Translations under genes and position numbers: made by a program
Assembly: GCF_030272615.1 (NCBI RefSeq)
Contig: NC_081411.1
Span: 838,416,136-838,480,135, forward strand
Direction of reading: 5' to 3'
Origin: Cryptomeria japonica
Taxonomy: Eukaryota > Streptophyta > Pinopsida > Cupressales > Cupressaceae
DNA length: 64,000 bases
Shown: positions 57,318 to 64,000 of the stretch, piece by piece
Numbering within the stretch: position 1 is the stretch's first letter
Layout: every line of letters begins with the position of its first letter
Notes under the pieces: generated by a model
What the model was told of the DNA's origin: nothing
The model's input: the letters and a program-made list of their open reading frames with translations, nothing else
Database searches by the model: none

Positions 57318-58289
57318 AAGTAAAGTTCAAAATTAATCGAGTATCAACCGAGCAGTAATAGAACGCATTGGATGAATAAATACATTATTAAATGAAGGAT
57401 GCCAATGAGCTGGAGATTTATAGAAGATTGGAATGTCATGCAAGAAGTTTTTTGAGGATCAACAACAATAAAAATTCAAGAGTTAGATCTATAGTATAGA
57501 TTGAATGGTCATAACCGAGCACAAGTACCAAGGAAGGAATACAAGTTTCAAGGCAAGATAAAACATTTTTTAGTTCGATGGATTCAATGAACCTTGTCAA
57601 GTTTGAAGATCTGATGGCTAACATTGATCATAGAAAATGTGATTAAGGAGATTAAGTGGTTAGGAATTGCTTATAAATAAGGAAAGTTGATGAACAAAGT
57701 ATGCGGGCAAATAGAAGAATAGTGATGCTGCAGAAGTGATTACAAAGTACAGAAGATTGAAGAAAAGAGTGAGAAGCCCGACAAGGAGGAAGATAAGTGT
57801 TATGCCAATATTATTTTGAGTACATAGAGTTTTCTATAACATTTCAGATGTCAAGTTGTAGATATATTTTATTACTGATATTTATTTTTGTAAGTGATAG
57901 GAAATCTCTTAACCAAGTGGACCTAACAATCTTATTTGTAAATCCTCTAGCAAGGTAACATTCTAATTGAGTGTTTCAAATCCTTTGACAAGGTTACATC
58001 TAGCAACGTGTTTATGTAATCTTTAACAGGATTGGCTTTTAATCGAGCATACTCTAGAAGAGTATATTTTCTTCATGGGTCTAAAATCCCATAGTGGTTT
58101 TTCCCTATTTGGGTTTCCACATTAAATCTGGTGTTAAATGTGTTTTGATGTTTCAAGTTTATCAGTTTATGATTTTGAATGATTTACAGTCATAGTTGCA
58201 TATCAAATAAGTTCTACCAAGGTTGAATCTAATTGGAACTATTGAATTGTGAGTTTATCTGATTCACCCCCCCTCTCATTTAACTAACA
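56800..58289 (+). repeat. E5 5' LTR
   Basis: It is taken from TGTTGGCATTAC at 56800 to TTTAACTAACA at 58289. An equivalent TGTTGG start is at 55897 in the first copy of the duplication. The length of about 1490 bp is similar to the E6 LTR. The last 400 bp has degenerate TTTAACAGGAT/CTTTGACAAGG repeats like those in E6. Confidence 0.7.
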
Positions 58290-58291
58290 AT

Positions 58292-58303
58292 TGGTATCAG
58301 AGC
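58292..58303 (+). other. E5 primer binding site (initiator tRNA-Met type)
   Basis: TGGTATCAGAGC lies two bases after the LTR end. Confidence 0.93.
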
Positions 58304-58351
58304 TAGAACTCTAAAAGAAAAGTTTAAAGGAAATTGGGGCAAGATCCAAAG

Positions 58352-60455
58352 ATGTATAAAAGGGATGCACCAAAGTTGAACAAGTCAAGTTTCACCACAT
58401 GGCAGAAAAGGATGAAGCTTCACTTATCAGGAATTGGAGAATATGCAACATATTATCTGGAGAATGATTACACTGCACCTAGCAACTACCCTATAACAAT
58501 GGAAGAAATAAAGGCAAAGCAAGAACATATTCAAGCAACGATTGAAATAATAGCAGCATTGATCGACTCAGAGTTTAATGATCTAGAAGGTTGTAATGAT
58601 GCCAAAGCTTTGTGGAATAAGCTTACATCTGTGTATGGTGGTGATGACCATGTTCAAAGAGAAAAAGTAGATAGTCTAGGAGGACAACTTGAATCCATGA
58701 GAATGATTGAAGGTGAGAACATAATCCAATATAGTACAAGGTTAAAGTAATATTTCAATCAAATCAAAGGAGCAGGAGGAACTATTGAAGAAAAGGATGA
58801 AACAAGTAAGTTGGTGAGAACACTTCTACCTGCTTATGCCATTCGAGTCTCTGCAATTAATGAATTAAGGTTTGTACCAAACATGCCAGTCTCTTTGGAT
58901 GCTACTATCTGTAAGCTACATACTTTTGAGTTAAGTAATTTTGATAACAATGGGTCTTTGGTAAACAAAGTTGAATATGCATTCAGTTCTTTTCATCTTG
59001 GTGAATCAGATGATTATAATGTTAGAATGTATTAATATGCTGAAGGAAATCACAGTGGAGAAAGTGAGAGATTTCACAAAAACATGGAAGTACACAAACT
59101 ATATGAGGAAATCAGAAAGCAAGAAGAGTTTGAAGCATTATTGGCCAGAAGGTTACCGAGAGGCAAAGGTAAGTATAAAGGAAAGTTACCTTTAAAATGT
59201 TTTAACTGTAATAAAATTGGACATATAGCTTCTAACTGTCCTGACAAAGAATCTAATGAAAAGAGAGAATATCGAGATGACAAACAAAAAGACAACTAAT
59301 ACAAAGGGCACCGAGACTTCAGAAGGAGAGATAGAAAGACATGCCAAGTAGCTGATGAGGAATCCAATAATGATAAATATGATGGGACTGAGATAGAGGA
59401 AGTATATGTGGCTATCAAAGATGGATAAGATGAAGAAAGGTATGAAGAAAAAGCCTTAATATCACACATAAATAATAATGATTCTTGGATCATAGATAGT
59501 GGATTCTCACATCACATGACAGATGATAAACACAAGTTTGTTAAATTAGAAGATTATGATGGAGGTTATGTAAGATTTGGTAATGATGCACCATGTCTTG
59601 TGAAAGGTAAAGGTTCTATCATACTTCTTGACAATGCTAAATGTGATGATGTATATTGGGTTGAAGGTCTGAAATACAATTTGTTGAGTGTAGCACAACT
59701 AAACAATATAGGATACCAAATAGAATTTTAGAAAGGAATTGTCAAAGTTCATGACAAACATGGAAAGTTGGCTACTACTGGGACTCAAACAAGAGGTAAT
59801 ACATTTCATCTTGACTCAACTCGGAACAATTGTCTATATGCAAAAATAGAAGATACTTGGTTATGGCATAAAAGGTTTTGTCATGTAAATTTTGATAACC
59901 TAATCAAAATAAGTAAGAAGCATCGTGTGAGAGGTCTATCAAGCTTGGAAAAACTTGAAAATGCATTATGTCGAGAATGCCAGATGGGTAAGATGACAAA
60001 ATCAAGATTTACAAGTAAGTCTTACATTTCTAAACGAATTTTAGATCTTGCGCACACTAATATTTGTGGTCCTATGAAAGTTAAAAGTTATTATGGTGAT
60101 AAATACTTCATATTATTTGTGGATGATTACTCAAGGATGATGTTAGTTATGTTTTTAAAAGAGAAATCAGAAGCCTTTCAAATGTTCAAATGGTATAATG
60201 CAAGAGTTGAAAAAGAAACAGGAAGATAGTTGAAATGTCTAAGATTTGATAGAGGAAGAGAGTTCATTTCAGATGAATTTAACTTCTTTTGCAATGATCA
60301 TGGTATAAAGAGACAAGTGTCTGCACTGAGAACACCACAGTAAAATGGGATAGCTGAAAGAAGAAACAGATCAATTCTAGATTGTGCCAGAACTTTGATG
60401 ATAGAAAAGATAGTACCTCAAATATTTTGGAGAGAAGCAATAAGCACTGCAATTT
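58352..60455 (+). pseudogene. E5 copia gag-pol, N-terminal half
   Basis: From the ATG at 58352 (MYKRDAPKLNKSSF) one frame is kept with stops at 58748, 59033, 59297, 59426, 59729, 60227 and 60341. Order: gag; CCHC knuckle CFNCNKIGHIASNCP (about 59197); protease (SWIIDSGFSHHM, about 59480); integrase zinc region (WLWHKRFCHVNFD...CRECQMGK); core with VDDYSR and NGIAERRN. In the core, LRFDRGREF replaces the usual SDxGxEF, so the middle Asp may be shifted or lost. The stop at 60341 falls in PQQNG (CAA to TAA). The frame ends at the E6 LTR within the integrase. Confidence 0.92.
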
Positions 60456-61136
60456 TGTTGGCATTATATGAACCAGTATGAGGACATGATGACATTGTAT
60501 GTTGTCATTGATGTCAATATGCTGAAGAAGAGAGAACCGGTATGTTACCAAGAACCAGTATATGTGAAAATCGGTATAACATTGTGAACCGATATATGTG
60601 CCAAAGTGAAGTGGTGTGTTTGTTCAAGGTGAACCTACATGTGGTTATGGGAACCGGTACATGGAAGCTTTGTATGACTGCCAGGTGGTAGTCTCAACTT
60701 CAGGGTTTCTGGTTGAAGTGCTTCAAGCCTGTGTGACTCAACCGGTGACTCTGTGTGATGAGTTAGCATTGTAACGAAGAACAGATCATGTTGCCACATC
60801 AACCTTGTGCACGTGAAGGATCTTGCATGAAGGAGATTGTTCATATCTACCTCAAAAATGTGCGAAGTTTGCAAACAGTGAAAATGTGTGATGGGTTATC
60901 AGCCACCATGAAAGTGGTGGAAAATGAATGATGGAGAATGTCTTGAGATTGGTTCAAGACTATTGCATTTAATGCAATGTGCTCAATGGTCGGGATTGAA
61001 CCATTTGAATTGCTTAACCTAACAGGTTTAGGGTTTAAGGTTTATGCTACTGACCTATCTATTTCCTATAAGGTCGATGTTGTGTTTCTTTCTGAGGTTG
61101 TTGGAAAACGTTGTGTGTGTGTATCCAAGAGAAGAG

Positions 61137-61246
61137 ATACGTGATTCTCTCTAGACCAGAGGAGAGAAGTGATAGCTACAGAGTGTAAGTATACGTGATT
61201 CTCTCCAGACCAGAGGAGAGAAGTGATACCTGCGGAGTGTAAGTAT
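61137..61246. repeat. 54-bp tandem duplication in E6 LTR
   Basis: Two copies start ATACGTGATTCTCTC at 61137 and 61191. Each contains inverted arms CTCTC and GAGAG around AGACCAGAG, so each could fold. Confidence 0.85.
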
Positions 61247-61329
61247 AGAAGGTGAAGAGGAGATAAAGCAGATCTACATTGGCATTGAGTGTTGTTACCA
61301 TATCATTGTAATACCTATTGATCTCTAAC

Positions 61330-61580
61330 CACTTCAACAGTTGGGAAATCCCTTAACAGGGTAGATTTAACCGGCTTACTATAAATCCTTTAACAGGGTG
61401 ACTCAAAAACATTGAGCTCTTAAAATCCTCTAACAAGGTAACCTTTAACAGGGTTTAACCCTTAACCAGGTATTCTAGCCATCTCTTAACTAGGTGATCC
61501 CTAACAGGATGGGTTCCTAATAGAACCTATTGTATCAGTCTTTAACTGGACAAGGCTCCTAACAGAGTGGACTTCTAAAG
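61330..61580. repeat. Degenerate TTAACAGGGT array in E6 LTR
   Basis: About ten units of the form (AAATC)CTTTAACAGGGT, with variants such as CTCTAACAAGGT, CTTAACCAGGT, CCTAACAGGAT and CCTAACAGAGT, are spaced about 20-30 bp apart. E5 has a shorter version at about 57940-58040. Confidence 0.75.
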
Positions 61581-62010
61581 AGTTCAAAAATAGCTTGTGG
61601 GTATTCATCCCCACAGTGTTTTTTCCCAGTTGGTTTTCCACGTGAAAAATATGTGTGTCATGTGTGGTGTTATTCATGTGATGGTTTAAGTGATTTTTGT
61701 CTGAAGGTAAGTCATGTTGATCTAGCTATTTATAAATCTTTGATGATAGATTACCTATTCATGCACTAGGATGAAATGAAAATGAAGTATTAGATTGTAT
61801 GAAAAGATAAGTGTAAACTAGTTTATGCTTGTCTCAGTTATTCTAGGTTTTGCTGGTTGTACTCTATTTAAGACCAGTGTTACTATTTGTCTGCCAAAGT
61901 ATAATGTCTACTGACAAACTGGTTTAGGATTGTGTTTTTGTTTGTATTAATTCACACCCCCCCCTCTCAGTACCAGTTTGGTACTATCCGTTCATTATTG
62001 AGTTATCAAT

Positions 62011-62022
62011 TGGTATCAGAGC
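62011..62022 (+). other. E6 primer binding site (initiator tRNA-Met type)
   Basis: TGGTATCAGAGC lies two bases after the LTR end. Confidence 0.93.
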
Positions 62023-62079
62023 ATCCTCTAGGTCTTGTGTGTTATAAGCTTAACCTCTTGAGGAAAAGATCCCAGTCTA

Positions 62080-64000
62080 ATGATGAAGAGGGATAGCCCA
62101 AAGTTCAACAGAGATAATTTCAGTATATGGAAAGACATAATGGAGATATACATCAAAAGAATGGGTACTCAACAATGGAGCTATGTTGAGAATGCTTATA
62201 TTGCCCCTACCGGTACTCTCACCGATGACCAAAAGAGAGAGATGCAGGAGAATGGGCAAGTCATGAAAGCCCTAATTAGTAGTTTATCTAACATTGAGTT
62301 TATTAATGTCCAAGATAAAGTAAATCCCAAAGAAGTATGGGATACTCTTGAAAATATCTATGGCGATGATGAGCATGTAAAACAAGCTAAGGAAGAAAGC
62401 CTTAGAGGGAAGTTTGAAGACATGTAGATGGTTGAAGGTGAGACCATTCAACAGTATGCAATAAGAATCAAAACTGTTGTTAGAGATATCAAGAGATTGG
62501 GTGGTAAAATGGAAGATTCCACTATGGTAAGAAAAGTTATGAGATCCTTATTACTGGTCTATGCAATAAGGGTTACTGCTATTCAGGAGTTGTGATTAAT
62601 AGACAAGACTAAGGTATCCCTAGACTCCATCATTGCAAAGTTGATAGCCTATGAGCTAAATAGTTTCAATGGCAATGTTCAAAAGACCGAATCAACTTTT
62701 AAAGCTTCTACTATACCATCTAGAAAAGGGAAAGAAGCTAGCACTAGTGGTGAACCAAGACAGAGCAGAGAAATGGATGATGAGGAGATCCTGATGGAAT
62801 TTGAAACTCTTCTTTCAAGGAAACTTCCTAAAGGAACCGGTAAGCTCCCTTTGAAATGCTTTTCTTGTAACCGGATAGGACATATTACTATAAACTATCC
62901 TAATGGTGACAACAAGGACAAACCAGAAAGGTACAAGAAATTCAAAGGAGGAAACCGGAGAAACTATTTTGTGGTAGTTGATGAAGGTGTCACAGATGAG
63001 GAATCAGAAGATGAAGAAAATGAAGATATTGTGTTTGTTGTTGTCAATGAAGATAATTCCAATGAGTGGATTATTGATAGTGGCTATTCTCACCATATGA
63101 CTGGTGATCAGTTTGGTAATGATGCACCATGTATGGTCAAAGGTAGAGGGTGCATATCTTTGAATGGAAAGAGTAGTGCTGACAATGTGTATTGGGTTGA
63201 TGGTCTCAAACATAACCTTCTAAGCATTGCCCAGTTGAATGATAGTGGTCTCACTCTAGAATTCAAGAATGGAGTGTGCAGAGTCAAAGGAAAGAATGGT
63301 GAAGTGGTGGCCACCGGCATGCAGACCAAAGGTAACCTATTTTAGCTGAATGCAAATATAAGTACATGTCCTATGGCTAAATTTGATGATAGCTGGATAT
63401 GGCATAGGATACTCTACTATGTAAACTTTGATAACATTGTGAAGGCCAGTAAGATCAAGGTAGTTAGAGGGTTGCTGGAACTGAGCAAACTGGAAAATAC
63501 CTTGTGCAAAGAGTGTCAACTCAGGAAAATGTCTTTCTCAACCTTTAAAGGTAAACCTTTCACTGCTGACAACTTACTTGATCTTATGCATACTGATTTG
63601 TGTGGTCCTATGAAAACTAGGAGCGTGTAGGGTGACAGGTACTTCATGAATCTCACTGATGACTACTCAAGAATGATGTGGGTTGTATTCTTGAAACACA
63701 AGTCTTAAGCCTTTGGAAAGTTCAAAGATTTTAGAGCATTAGTGGAGAAGGAAAGCAGTAAAAGGATCAAGTGCCTTAGAACTGATCAAGGAGGGGAATT
63801 CAATTCCAATGAATTCAACAAGTATTGTGAAGAACATGGCATCAAGAGGCAACTATCTAACCCCCAGACTCCACAATAGAATGGCCTAGCAGAGAGGAAT
63901 AATCAAACGGTGGTTGAAGTAGCAAGAACAATGCTGGTTCAAGGAAAGGTTGCTCACACCTTTTGGAGAGAAGCGGTGAGCACTACAGTCTACATAATGA
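62080..64000 (+). pseudogene. E6 copia gag-pol, N-terminal part
   Basis: From the ATG at 62080 (MMKRDSPKFNRDNFSIW) one frame is kept to the window end, with stops at 62425, 62593 and 63343, and more after 63600. Order: gag; CCHC-like knuckle CFSCNRIGHITINYP, where the last Cys is Tyr; protease (WIIDSGYSHHM, about 63066); a short deletion just after it relative to E5; integrase zinc region (WIWHRILYYVNFD, where the second His is Tyr; CKECQ kept); then HTDLCGP, TDQGGEF and a NGLAERNN Glu motif. PQQNG is PQ*NG. The 3' half is outside the window. Confidence 0.92.

Larger units (their letters stand above)
56800..60455 (+). mobile_element. E5: Ty1/copia element, 5' part, cut by E6
   Basis: The 5' LTR is followed by a Met-type primer site and gag-pol in one frame up to 60455, where E6 begins inside the integrase. 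The rest of E5 would lie beyond E6, outside the window. Its left boundary is uncertain because of the tandem duplication (55897 or 56800). No target duplication can be checked. Confidence 0.85.
60456..62008 (+). repeat. E6 5' LTR (about 1553 bp)
   Basis: It starts TGTTGGCATTATATG and ends ATTGAGTTATCA. It holds a 54-bp tandem duplication at 61137 and an array of TTAACAGGGT-like units at about 61330-61580. The end is set by the primer site two bases later. Confidence 0.82.
60456..64000 (+). mobile_element. E6: Ty1/copia element inserted in E5, runs off the window
   Basis: Its 5' LTR is 60456-62008, followed by a Met-type primer site and gag-pol to the window end. The five bases before it, AATTT, are the candidate left target duplication. 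It has the same general copia type as E5 but a different LTR. Confidence 0.88.

Overview
The window is plant nuclear DNA made almost entirely of nested LTR retrotransposons. I found no cellular protein gene, rRNA, tRNA or CRISPR array. The elements are Ty3/gypsy chromoviruses, Ty3/gypsy Tat-type elements and Ty1/copia, with initiator-Met-type or Tat-type primer sites. The large LTRs, deep nesting and coding regions full of stop codons fit a seed plant with a large, methylated, slowly purged genome. A gymnosperm is possible, but that is a guess.

Nesting, worked out from target-site duplications (TSDs). E0 is the oldest element: a Tat-type element on the minus strand. Its gag relic lies at 14566-14398 and continues at 412-1. 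Its primer site is at 14736-14753 and its 5' LTR starts at 14760 and runs rightwards. E1 (418-14392, plus, TSD CATTA) is a chromovirus with 4.5-kb LTRs inserted in the E0 gag. E3 (17713-53260, minus, TSD AGTTC) is a copia element inserted in an ORF carried by the E0 LTR. E2 (19399-41573, plus, TSD TGTCT) is a giant Tat-type element inserted in the E3 pol; its 3' LTR holds a solo LTR (37074-38691, TSD AAAAG). E4 (46454-53140, minus, TSD CCATA) is a close relative of E3 inserted in the E3 5' LTR. On the right, E5 (plus-strand copia, LTR from about 56800) is interrupted at 60456 by E6 (plus-strand copia), which runs off the window.

The most interesting signal is a long sense-oriented coding region inside the LTRs of both Tat-type elements. 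In E2 it occurs in both LTRs (21561-25098 and 35395-40658, about 1185 codons once an intron-like gap and the solo LTR are allowed for). In the older E0 a diverged homologue lies on the minus strand, split by E3 (54440-53266, then 17712 to about 15600). I do not recognise the protein. It has a conserved N-terminal region, a low-complexity linker and a coiled-coil-like C-terminus. E2 also has an archaeal-type RNase H placed before, not after, its reverse transcriptase.

None of the elements looks autonomous now. Most stops can be explained by C-to-T change (CAG, CAA or CGA to TAG, TAA or TGA), as expected for decay of methylated cytosine. E1 keeps one uninterrupted reading frame of 1582 codons broken only by eight such stops, plus changes at reverse transcriptase and integrase catalytic residues.
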